From assembly GCA_016784425.1 (NCBI GenBank), contig JADHUQ010000070.1:1-10720 (forward strand): DNA of 10,720 nucleotides, in the 5' to 3' direction. Under the pieces are notes generated by a model. The model worked only from the letters and a program-made list of their open reading frames with translations, did not search any database and was not told where the DNA came from. Position 1 is the stretch's first letter; each line of letters starts with the position of its first letter. Origin of the DNA: Candidatus Delongbacteria bacterium. GTDB taxonomy: Bacteria; CAIWAD01; BS150m-G50. This document shows positions 1 through 6,820 of the stretch, piece by piece. Both the position numbers and the translations under genes were made by a program.

Positions 1-1
1 G

Positions 2-1213
2 TTTGTCATCATCGCGCGTAAGAGCCTGGGCGCTAACGACTTCCAGGTGATGTTGTTCACGATGACAGCTCCTCTCTGTTTTCTGCTTTCCATCTACTGG
101 GCGGAACTGATCCGGGTTTTTCGGCATTGGCGGACACTATTTCTGCTGACGGCAGTTATCGGAGTAGTACCACTCTTATTGATGATCCCCTTTGGAAATG
201 TGCAGGTGCTGCTCGGTCTGATGCTGCTGTTTCACCTGGGGACCTCGCTCTATGTACCGTTGCGCAATCGTGTGATCCAGAACAACTATCCGGTTGAGCC
301 GCGCAGCCATCTTTACAGTCAGATTGCCCGGGTGATCACGCTGACCGCATTGTTGCTGGCCTGGCCCCTCGGACTGTTTCTGGACAGCGGTGCGGACAAC
401 TGGCGCTGGCTTTTTCTCTTCGTAGCCCTCGTCGCCAGCGTGGACCGTGTACTCCAGTATCTGGTTCCGGAAAACCCGGTTCAGCTCCAGGCTCGTGTTC
501 CGATAGCCAGTCCCGGCTGGATGGGGGTGCCGGTTCCCCGCTGGTCACATCTGGTGAAACCGTGGCAACGGATGCGCGATGTCCTGAACCGCAATCGCCA
601 GTTTTTCCGCTGGGAAATGCAGTTCATGATTTATGGACTGGCGTTCTTTATCATCTTCACCCTGCTGCCCGGTTTCCTGGTCGAGGGTCTCGGTATGAGT
701 TACAGTAAGATCTCACTGGGGCAGGTGGCGATAGCGCAACTGGGGAGCGTAATCATGTTACCGGTAATGGGAAAATTTCATGACCGGCTCAATCCCGCCT
801 CTTTCGCGGGCAGGGTATTCCTGTTATTATCACTTTTCCCGGTACTGCTGATCGTAACCGGGCTTACCCCTGCCGGCAATCTGCGGATGCTGCCTTTCCT
901 GCTCTCCTTCCTGTTGCAGGGTATCGCCATGAGTGGTGTGATTGTAGCCTGGAGCCTTTCCAGTATGACCTTCGCCGGGGAGGAGGATGGAGCCCTTTAC
1001 CAGAGTATACATGTGACTCTGACCGGGATGCGGGGGATGCTGGGCCCGTTAATCGGCTGGGCTGTAAAAACCTGGTTCGGTTGGTACGCCGCTTTTGCCC
1101 TGTCGGCGCTGTTGCTGCTGGTGGCAGCGCTGTTGATGTTGTCACAGGGGCGTCAGCTTGAACGAGATATTAACACTCAAGCCGAACCGGTGAAACCGGC
1201 AATACCAGCTTAG
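2..1213 (+). CDS. MFS-type permease, 5'-truncated by the window edge
   Basis: The frame is open to the first bases of the window, so the true start lies upstream and 403 C-terminal residues are visible. The visible part holds about eleven hydrophobic helices, separated after the sixth expected helix by a long basic loop (around PWQRMRDVLNRNRQFFRWEM). This 6+6 layout is that of the major facilitator superfamily, with only the first helix missing. The motif GKFHDRLNPASFAGR between helices 8 and 9 resembles the MFS motif A loop (G-x-x-x-D-R-x-G-R), while the equivalent loop between helices 2 and 3 is degenerate. The protein should sit in the inner membrane as a secondary transporter. Nothing visible fixes the substrate. 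It ends with TAG and no convincing T-rich terminator follows. The family call is fairly safe; membership of a specific subfamily is unknown. Confidence 0.8.
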   Translation, partial: FVIIARKSLGANDFQVMLFTMTAPLCFLLSIYWAELIRVFRHWRTLFLLTAVIGVVPLLLMIPFGNVQVLLGLMLLFHLGTSLYVPLRNRVIQNNYPVEPRSHLYSQIARVITLTALLLAWPLGLFLDSGADNWRWLFLFVALVASVDRVLQYLVPENPVQLQARVPIASPGWMGVPVPRWSHLVKPWQRMRDVLNRNRQFFRWEMQFMIYGLAFFIIFTLLPGFLVEGLGMSYSKISLGQVAIAQLGSVIMLPVMGKFHDRLNPASFAGRVFLLLSLFPVLLIVTGLTPAGNLRMLPFLLSFLLQGIAMSGVIVAWSLSSMTFAGEEDGALYQSIHVTLTGMRGMLGPLIGWAVKTWFGWYAAFALSALLLLVAALLMLSQGRQLERDINTQAEPVKPAIPA

Positions 1214-1314
1214 GTCAAAGTTGGTACGACGCGACGGATAGTTTTATTGTTGTGTCGGAGCGGATTGGTTTGTCAATCCAGCGCCTCTTTCGTAAATTAG
1301 TTGCGCTTTCGTTG

Positions 1315-1343
1315 TTGTAAAGCCGGTCGGATGATGTTAAATT
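1315..1343 (+). promoter_or_regulatory. Weak sigma70-like promoter candidate for the protease operon
   Basis: TTGTAA at 1315-1320 and TAAATT at 1338-1343 are separated by exactly 17 bases, each matching the sigma70 consensus at four of six positions. It would give a leader of about 255 bases before the start at 1608. A TATATT at 1411-1416 is an alternative -10 element but has no good -35 partner. Low confidence because AT-rich matches of this quality arise by chance. Confidence 0.3.
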
Positions 1344-1423
1344 CAATCGGCTGGTTCAGCAAGGACACCCCGGCTGAGCAACCAATAAAATGAATTTGTA
1401 GTGCCCAAGTTATATTTAGCCTT

Positions 1424-1450
1424 TACCGGATCTCTCAGCAATCTCCGGTA
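1424..1450 (+). promoter_or_regulatory. Perfect 7-bp stem-loop in the leader (TACCGGA / TCCGGTA)
   Basis: TACCGGA at 1424-1430 pairs perfectly with TCCGGTA at 1444-1450 across a 13-base loop. There is no T-tract after it, so it is not an intrinsic terminator. The same TACCGG core recurs as the palindrome TACCGGTA at 1520-1527, which allows alternative pairing with either arm of this stem. It could be an RNA element or a protein-binding inverted repeat; the sequence does not decide. Confidence 0.45.
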
Positions 1451-1501
1451 GGCGATGAAAAGACGATAGCAGTAGTTCTACTACACCAAACAGTAAAGAG
1501 C

Positions 1502-1527
1502 GGAACGTTCCAGTCATGCTACCGGTA
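1502..1527 (+). promoter_or_regulatory. Two short palindromes (GGAACGTTCC and TACCGGTA), possible operator
   Basis: A perfect 10-base palindrome at 1502-1511 is followed eight bases later by a perfect 8-base palindrome at 1520-1527. Both lie 80 to 105 bases upstream of the first gene of the cassette. Perfect palindromes of this size fit binding sites for dimeric regulators or small RNA hairpins. No regulator gene is in the window, so the role is a guess. Confidence 0.3.
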
Positions 1528-1607
1528 TGCTCGACGCAGCAGTTCCGGCAGGAAGCAGTCTGGCTCATTCTCAGCTCAAACACGATTCAAATCGGAGAGG
1601 AGAAGTT

Positions 1608-2027
1608 ATGAGAAAAAACAAATGGGGGTTGATCCTGTCAGGTCTACTCCTGCTGACAACTGTGTCACCGCTTCTGGCCGCTGAAGTGGACCTGAGCGTG
1701 GTCCAGCCGCTGGATGCGACGGCAACCATTCTGGCCCTGCAGAATCTGGCCAACGAAAGGGACGGTTGGGCTCAGAGCTTTGACTGGGGCGACCGGGCGG
1801 AGTACCCGCAGCGTCTGGTAATCTACAATTACCGGATGAAAGCTTTCCAGCTGGAACGGTTGCAACTGCAATTGGCGCTCTACCGCATGCAGGGTGATGC
1901 TGCCGCCGCCGAACGGACTGAAATCAACATCGATCAGCTGGAGAATGGGATTCATGGAAATGACCTGCAACTGCCACGGGTGCAGCCGCCGGTTGAAGAT
2001 AATTCGGTGAAAGGAGGGGTTCGATGA
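1608..2027 (+). CDS. Small exported protein of unknown function, first gene of the protease cassette
   Basis: I do not recognise this 139-residue protein. It opens with a typical signal peptide: basic MRKNK, a hydrophobic core at residues 6-19, and a likely signal peptidase I site after LLA or LAA at 24-25. The mature part has a mostly helical stretch at about 35-110, rich in Leu, Gln, Ala and Glu (for example YNYRMKAFQLERLQLQLALY), then a short Pro-rich polar tail. The start is chosen because GGAGAGGAG lies five bases upstream and the signal peptide begins at once; an in-frame ATG at 1527 would add 27 residues in front of the signal peptide without a ribosome site. Its stop overlaps the next start (ATGA), implying translational coupling. 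It is probably periplasmic or secreted and may partner the downstream protease, perhaps as chaperone or inhibitor. It has no LTxxQ motif of the Spy/CpxP family. Confidence 0.75.
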   Translation: MRKNKWGLILSGLLLLTTVSPLLAAEVDLSVVQPLDATATILALQNLANERDGWAQSFDWGDRAEYPQRLVIYNYRMKAFQLERLQLQLALYRMQGDAAAAERTEINIDQLENGIHGNDLQLPRVQPPVEDNSVKGGVR

Positions 2028-2524
2028 AACGACTGGTTCAGACTATCATCGCTTCACTGCTCTGTGGCCTTCTAACAAATGTGATCGCCAACGAGCGTAG
2101 TACAGGCGCAGCCTCCTACGATGCGACCGGCAGCACTCCGGAGATTACTGAGACCGGCATAGAGACCAGTGCCATTGCTGGATTACACAACTACCAGGCA
2201 TCCGACGCACTACTCAGGTTGCGTGCTGATTGGGACACCCGTTATCGCAGCCTGGAAGCAGCTTTGTTGCTTGCTGTAGACAACGATACCCGTGACGCTC
2301 TGGAACTGCAGTTGATGACCCTGCAGGCGGATGCCCAGCGGGCGGAGCTGGAACTGCTCTTGACGGAAGCCCTCGCTGACGGCAACCAGAACTATGCCAT
2401 CAAGTTACAGGATGTTCTCGACCATGGTTTGCAGCCCACCCACAGCCCTCTACCGGCTGTGAGGATACAACGGGATCCAGTCACCGGCAAAGCGTTGACC
2501 GGTGAGGAAGGGGGTGTGAAATGA
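2024..2524 (+). CDS. Small exported helical protein of unknown function, second gene of the protease cassette
   Basis: This 166-residue product is not a family I recognise. A signal peptide is clear: MKR, hydrophobic core 8-21, likely cleavage after VIA at residue 22. A Ser/Thr/Glu-rich linker covers about 23-55. Then comes a long predicted amphipathic helical segment at about 56-145 with Leu and Ala heptad-like spacing (for example LELQLMTLQADAQRAELELL), possibly a coiled coil. The tail ends in a charged GEEGG. Start support is strong: AAGGAGGGG at 2011-2019, six bases from the ATG. It overlaps the preceding stop and the following start by ATGA, so it sits in a tightly coupled trio. The helical core plus the spacing L-x-L-x-L...G...I-x-L-x-x-G loosely resembles the preceding protein, hinting at divergent paralogy. 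A role with the protease is inferred only from linkage. Confidence 0.75.
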   Translation: MKRLVQTIIASLLCGLLTNVIANERSTGAASYDATGSTPEITETGIETSAIAGLHNYQASDALLRLRADWDTRYRSLEAALLLAVDNDTRDALELQLMTLQADAQRAELELLLTEALADGNQNYAIKLQDVLDHGLQPTHSPLPAVRIQRDPVTGKALTGEEGGVK

Positions 2525-5500
2525 GACGCCTAACCCTTTTCCTGCTACTCACACTGTTGTGTGGTATCACGCTGGCCCAGGCGGTTGAACTGAAACCACG
2601 GCTGGTATTCGAGAAATACCTTTTCGCAGATGGTGTCAATCCACAGGCTCGCGACTTGAGACAGTTGACAGTTAAGTTCTTTGACGAGGATCTGGTACGG
2701 TTGCGCGACGGTGAACTCCGTTCCTTGAACGGTGCCGATCTATCGATGACCAGCGCCTTCCTGGCAGCGCATCCGGAAATTACACTGAAGCCCTATATCC
2801 TCTCGGAAACCGAGGCTGACTATCAGGCCCGGACCGCGCGGATCGAGGCCAAATCGGGCCAGGATCTGGTTGATCTGTTCAGTTTCCAGATCTTCTCGCT
2901 GACGGAACCGGCGGGTGATCCCCGTGCACTGCTGGCGGAACTGCTGCTTGCACCCGAGATCGAAATTGCCTACTACCAGGGTATTCCGGTTGACGCTACC
3001 TGTACTGATATCGGCTGGACTACCCCGGACTATGTTGCCGGCCAGACCTATCACGACCCCGCTCCTCTCGGCACCGACCTCGATTATGCTCAGTTGATAT
3101 TCGGCGCCGATGTGGTGGATGGTGAAAACATCTATAACTGGACAGGTATTTTTGAACGGGGTCTGCAGACTACCCATGAAGATGTTGAACTCGCCGATGT
3201 CGGTACCACCGGAACACCCGATGCCGACAATAACCATGGTACTGCCGTGATGGGAATTCTCGGTGCCTGTGACGATAACGGTGTCGGAATGCTCGGTTAC
3301 CTGGCTGACATGCGGATGAGGTTGTACCAGCGTAACAGCGGTGATTACGCCTCCACGGCTGATGTCTACGACCTGGCTAACAGTCAGTTAATCGCAGGCG
3401 AGGTAACCAACTCCTCCTGGGGGTACTTCTCTGATCCGATGCCGGCCGGTCAAACCTGTCCCGACAACCCCGGACAGAACGGAACCGTTCCCTGTGAGTA
3501 TGATCCCGGTGTCAAGGCAGCCATTCAGGCAGGTGTCGCCGCTGGAATTCACTATTTCATCTGCGCCCATAACGGTTGTACCGATCTGGATGATGTCATT
3601 TTTGGTGACACCTTTGACTGGTCGACCGATACCGGTTCCATCATTGTCGGCGCCTGTGAATCGGCCGTTTCCGGCAATGGTCATGATGCTATTTCCTGGA
3701 CCAGTTACGGCTCCCGGTTAACCAGTTTTTCCTGGGGTGAAAACATTTACAGCACCGGTTATGGTACTCTCTGGTCCGGTGGGGGGAGCCGGGATGAATG
3801 GTATTACGATGATTTCGGCGGCACTTCCGGCGCCACTCCCATCGTGGCCGGTTGTGGCGGTGTGCTCAACAACATCTGGCGCTATCAGAACGCCGGCGAC
3901 AACATTGACCCCGCTACCATGCGCGACTGGCTCCAGACCCACGGCACCCCGAACACCGCTCCCGCCACTGAGATTGGTGTCATGCCGGACCTGTTCGGTA
4001 TTCTGGCACCCGATGTCGCCCCTTTCACACTCTACCTCTGGGACGCCGACCTGGTGGTCAACAATACTCTGGGCGATCACACCATACCTGCCAACCTCAG
4101 CCCGCTGCCGGCTGATACCTATATTGCCTGGGGCTGGGTCAACTGGAGTCGTTTCAGTGCAGCAGACCCTGCTCGCAGCATCTGCTATCGGGACGACGTC
4201 GCTCTGTTCTCTTCTGCGCCGACTCTCAATCCTTACTCTGCGACCTACATCAATGGTGTTGGTCACCAGTTTCGGGGCGGCAACCACTATATGAAACAGA
4301 TCAACGACCCGAACGCTGAACTGGACGAAAGCGATGAGACCAATAACACCAGTGTACACATGTATGTCTGGGACGGTATCGATCTTGAGCGGGACATCGC
4401 CCAAACCTATACCCGCGCTCCATTGAAGAATCCGGAAGGAGTCTTTTACTATGCCAAGGATGGGTTTGCCAACGGTGGTAATCTGGGTGGTTACTGGGAA
4501 GCTTTCGGTGTGATGCCGGAAGCCGCCGGCAACTATAACCTGTTTTCCCACAGTGTCGCACCCAACGCTACGGATGGTTTCACCACCTATGAATCCTACT
4601 CCAGCTACACCTCCTATGTCGATTTTGTTGGTACCAACAAGAACGAGGTTCCCTATCCGGTCTGGGTCAGTGTTATCAATTATGACGATAACGACGATGA
4701 TTATACCATCGAAGGTGATGCTGCTGACGGTGTCAATTTTTTCGGGTCCCTTCCCGCTACCCAGACACTCGAGCTCAGCGAGGCAATTAACGCTGGCGAA
4801 ATACTCGATATCTTTGAGATGAATCTGGTCGCCGGTGAAGATGTCTGGGTTAACATTGCCAATACCGGTGGCAACGCCGATCTGGTGGTTCTGGTCTACG
4901 GTCCCGCCCATACATACTTTGCCCGTATGGACTACGACTGGATTTTTAACAGCGGTGGCCCCGGTGAATCGGAAAGTGGTATCTTTACACCCACCGCTTC
5001 CGGTTACCATGGCGTTGTCGTCTGCAAGAACCTGAGAAGCGAGTTGAACGAGTCTGCCAGCTACGACTTTTACTGGGGCCCCCCCCAGGGTGACCTGACG
5101 CACTTTGTCAGAGCCGGCTGGGATTATGAGCTGGTTCCGCGCAACCAGGGTGTCGGTTCCACCGGTGTTCTGCCGGCCCTCCTCAATGAGGGTGCTTCAG
5201 TTGCAGACAACGCCTATATCAACATTGGCGCCGGTATCTATGAACTTGGCTCCAACTCCGCCTTCTATCTCGATGGCCCTCAGACCTATGTTTCCGGAAA
5301 CTTCGTCGTCAACATTGCTCCCGGAGCGGAAGCTTTTCTAGCCAACCGGACGCTGGGTGTTGTCAAAGGTGGACGCCATGAAGTTGGTGCCATCATCGAC
5401 GTCAACGCTGAGGTTGTTGAGGAATTGCCACTGGGTGAGAGCAATAATGACCACTACATGCAGTTCTGCTGGGCACCATTTGGTCTGGCCAACCAGACCC

Positions 5501-6609
5501 CCCTCGTGCGTGCTCCGGCACCCAACTACCTGAATGCCAACAATCCGGAAGCTTACGCGCAACCGAACTCCAACCAGGATGGGTACTACTTCAATCCCTT
5601 ACTCTGGACAGGCGTCGCCGTGATGCCACACAGTATTGGTGATAGTTACAACCTGGGTGGATATGACTATCACTCCACCGATCCGTTAGCTGCCTACCTG
5701 AACGGTGTAAGTATCGCTTTTCCGGCGCCGGGCAGTATCGGTTTTGTGATGATGAACGGCAATCAGATCAGCGGTAACCGGGATTTTGGTATCCGCAACA
5801 ACTTCCAGTGGCCAACCACCCCCTCCATCGATGATTACACTGTGGAGGGTTGCCAGCGGATCGAAGATCTCTCAGGCAGTTATCCGGAGGGGCCCTTCAC
5901 CATCGCAGCTGGCAGTATAATCCACACTTACGACATCCACCTGAGCGGTGGCACCGAGTACCCGGTTCTGCTGGGTAATGAATCCGGGGCCGATCTCGGT
6001 ATCGCCATCTTCGACGAAGCCGACAGCTATGCCGGCATGACCGACGCGCTGGTCTCTCTGGACAGCTTTGGAGCCGGCTCTGATGAAAGCGGATCGGTGA
6101 CACCGATCACCTCCGGCTGGCATGGAGTGGCTGTGTTCAAGCATGGTACTTCAGACCTGCCGCTCGATGCCGTTTACCGGCTGAGAATAGGTATCGTCTA
6201 CCCGCCCGCAGCGATCACCGACCTGACCGTTACTCCTTACGACTTCACCCCTGGTAACGCTATCGTGGAGATCAACTTCACCCCGATCGACGAAGATGTC
6301 TGGGGCTGGCCGCTGGCGGTGGACCACTATACAATCTGGGCGGTCCAGGATGACCCCTACGACTTCAGTTCCGCTTATGTTGAGGATCTCGGCACCAGTT
6401 ACAACGATGGTAATGGTCTGCTCTACTTCCACAACCTCGGCTGGCTGAACAGAGCATTCTTCTACCTGGTGGCGGTTGACATCGACGGCTTCCTGTTGAC
6501 GCCACCGACCGACTGTCCCTGGGAGAAGCTGTCTGACATCCCCGGGTATTCAACCGCAAGGCAGTTGTTGACCGTACCGGCTGACGCCACGGTGCCTGCC
6601 GGAAGATAA
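2521..6609 (+). CDS. Large exported S8 (subtilisin-like) peptidase with Glu at the catalytic-Asp position and duplicated C-terminal modules
   Basis: A 1362-residue endopeptidase candidate acting outside the cytoplasm. Residues 1-21 form a signal peptide (cleavage after AQA). Residues 22-160 look like a propeptide. The S8 catalytic domain spans about 163-497: FERG with E212 where DTG-type subtilases have Asp, then THEDV; H239 in NNHGTAVMG; N297 in TNSSWG; a likely oxyanion-hole Asn, N351, in CAHNGCTDLDD; nucleophile S436 in GGTSGATP. The acid is therefore Glu, not Asp. I recall an S8 subgroup with IE-x-GW...HEDL and AGNG...LD motifs that carries the same Glu, but could not verify it. Eight Cys between 161 and 445 suggest disulfides. 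The C-terminal half consists of two related CARDB/PPC-like modules (about 505-860 and 865-1226) and a final Fn3-like domain (about 1228-1350). There is no transmembrane anchor, LPxTG or recognisable type IX sorting domain. GAGGAAGGGGG lies six bases before ATG, and ATGA overlaps the preceding gene. A terminator follows. Confidence 0.92.
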   Translation: MRRLTLFLLLTLLCGITLAQAVELKPRLVFEKYLFADGVNPQARDLRQLTVKFFDEDLVRLRDGELRSLNGADLSMTSAFLAAHPEITLKPYILSETEADYQARTARIEAKSGQDLVDLFSFQIFSLTEPAGDPRALLAELLLAPEIEIAYYQGIPVDATCTDIGWTTPDYVAGQTYHDPAPLGTDLDYAQLIFGADVVDGENIYNWTGIFERGLQTTHEDVELADVGTTGTPDADNNHGTAVMGILGACDDNGVGMLGYLADMRMRLYQRNSGDYASTADVYDLANSQLIAGEVTNSSWGYFSDPMPAGQTCPDNPGQNGTVPCEYDPGVKAAIQAGVAAGIHYFICAHNGCTDLDDVIFGDTFDWSTDTGSIIVGACESAVSGNGHDAISWTSYGSRLTSFSWGENIYSTGYGTLWSGGGSRDEWYYDDFGGTSGATPIVAGCGGVLNNIWRYQNAGDNIDPATMRDWLQTHGTPNTAPATEIGVMPDLFGILAPDVAPFTLYLWDADLVVNNTLGDHTIPANLSPLPADTYIAWGWVNWSRFSAADPARSICYRDDVALFSSAPTLNPYSATYINGVGHQFRGGNHYMKQINDPNAELDESDETNNTSVHMYVWDGIDLERDIAQTYTRAPLKNPEGVFYYAKDGFANGGNLGGYWEAFGVMPEAAGNYNLFSHSVAPNATDGFTTYESYSSYTSYVDFVGTNKNEVPYPVWVSVINYDDNDDDYTIEGDAADGVNFFGSLPATQTLELSEAINAGEILDIFEMNLVAGEDVWVNIANTGGNADLVVLVYGPAHTYFARMDYDWIFNSGGPGESESGIFTPTASGYHGVVVCKNLRSELNESASYDFYWGPPQGDLTHFVRAGWDYELVPRNQGVGSTGVLPALLNEGASVADNAYINIGAGIYELGSNSAFYLDGPQTYVSGNFVVNIAPGAEAFLANRTLGVVKGGRHEVGAIIDVNAEVVEELPLGESNNDHYMQFCWAPFGLANQTPLVRAPAPNYLNANNPEAYAQPNSNQDGYYFNPLLWTGVAVMPHSIGDSYNLGGYDYHSTDPLAAYLNGVSIAFPAPGSIGFVMMNGNQISGNRDFGIRNNFQWPTTPSIDDYTVEGCQRIEDLSGSYPEGPFTIAAGSIIHTYDIHLSGGTEYPVLLGNESGADLGIAIFDEADSYAGMTDALVSLDSFGAGSDESGSVTPITSGWHGVAVFKHGTSDLPLDAVYRLRIGIVYPPAAITDLTVTPYDFTPGNAIVEINFTPIDEDVWGWPLAVDHYTIWAVQDDPYDFSSAYVEDLGTSYNDGNGLLYFHNLGWLNRAFFYLVAVDIDGFLLTPPTDCPWEKLSDIPGYSTARQLLTVPADATVPAGR
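4033..5100 (+). repeat. Protein-level repeat, copy A (CARDB-like plus PPC-like module of the protease)
   Basis: Residues about 505-860 of the S8 peptidase. Landmarks in order: WDADLVVNN at 507, GGNHYMKQINDPNAE at 586 followed by ESDETNN (the closing pattern of CARDB-type beta domains), DDYTIEG at 726, and SGIFTPTASGYHGVVVCK at 819. Each recurs in the same order in copy B about 360 residues later. Divergence is high, so it is a protein-level duplication, not a DNA repeat. Such modules in exported proteases usually serve binding or spacing rather than catalysis. Confidence 0.7.
5113..6198 (+). repeat. Protein-level repeat, copy B (CARDB-like plus PPC-like module of the protease)
   Basis: Residues about 865-1226. 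Matching landmarks are WDYELVPRN at 867, GGRHEVGAIIDVNAE at 950 followed by LGESNN, DDYTVEG at 1104, and SGSVTPITSGWHGVAVFK at 1190. The first and last landmarks are offset from copy A by 360 and 371 residues. The C-terminal part (about 1102-1226) resembles bacterial pre-peptidase C-terminal (PPC) jelly rolls. Domain names are assigned by eye. Confidence 0.7.
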
Positions 6610-6641
6610 GAAGGGGAGAAACTTCCCGCTTGAAACCATAG

Positions 6642-6676
6642 AGCCCCGTTCGTCGACGCGGACGGGGCTTTCTTTT
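6642..6676 (+). terminator. Intrinsic terminator of the protease operon
   Basis: AGCCCCGT (6642-6649) pairs perfectly with ACGGGGCT (6662-6669), can extend inward by three more pairs, and runs into TTTCTTTT. This is a strong rho-independent terminator 33 bases after the protease stop. A further short hairpin, GGGGAG-AAA-CTTCCC at 6613-6627, lies between the stop and the terminator and may protect the 3' end. Together they close the 1608-6609 unit. Confidence 0.9.
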
Positions 6677-6692
6677 ATCCATCGTAAAAACC

Positions 6693-6721
6693 TTGACTGG
6701 CGCGGCCAGGACAGATATATT
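6693..6721 (+). promoter_or_regulatory. Sigma70-type promoter for the TPR gene
   Basis: TTGACT (6693-6698, five of six consensus positions) and TATATT (6716-6721, five of six) are separated by exactly 17 bases. It lies just after the terminator of the preceding operon and about 100 bases before the TPR start, where a new promoter is needed. Transcription would begin near 6728, giving a 5' leader of roughly 90 bases. The leader contains short stems (CCTG...CAGG near 6738-6754, GGCA...TGCC after it) of uncertain meaning. Confidence 0.75.
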
Positions 6722-6820
6722 TTTTGCTTGCAAAGATCCTGTTTTACGATCAGGCAATGACTGCCGCTGCCGCAATCCGCTGTAGTGGCTGTTGAGCGAA
6801 TACAAACCGGAGTTGAATTC

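Larger units (their letters stand above)
1214..1607 (+). other. Gene-free region with inverted repeats, probable leader of the protease operon
   Basis: No credible ORF is seen here on either strand. The stretch holds a bulged stem at 1353-1360 with 1373-1383 (GGTT-CAGC against GCTG-AGC-AACC), a perfect 7-bp stem at 1424-1450, a small AGTAG-TT-CTACT hairpin at 1471-1482, a perfect 10-base palindrome GGAACGTTCC at 1502-1511, and an 8-base palindrome TACCGGTA at 1520-1527. A weak promoter candidate lies at 1315-1343. I compared it by eye with the fluoride, c-di-GMP-I, glycine and cobalamin riboswitch cores and saw no match. It is best read as promoter plus 5' leader of the gene at 1608; whether it forms a regulatory RNA is open. 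Confidence 0.5.

Noticed and set aside
1527..1607. Upstream ATG that would lengthen the first cassette protein by 27 residues
   Set aside because: No ribosome site precedes it, and it would bury a standard signal peptide behind a polar extension; the ATG at 1608 has a strong site.
1214..1607. Known riboswitch (fluoride, c-di-GMP-I, glycine, cobalamin)
   Set aside because: GGCGATG at 1451-1457 briefly suggested a fluoride riboswitch, but the following conserved bases and the pseudoknot partner are absent, and no other core motif was found.
2024..2620. Lipoprotein signals (LLC near residue 14 of the second small protein and of the protease)
   Set aside because: The residue before Cys is Leu, not Gly, Ala or Ser as in a lipobox, and good signal peptidase I sites lie downstream.
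3718..5103. 461-codon open frame on the minus strand inside the protease gene
   Set aside because: It lies wholly antisense to a well-supported S8 gene, has Val/Ile/Gly-rich composition typical of shadow frames, and shows no recognisable domain.
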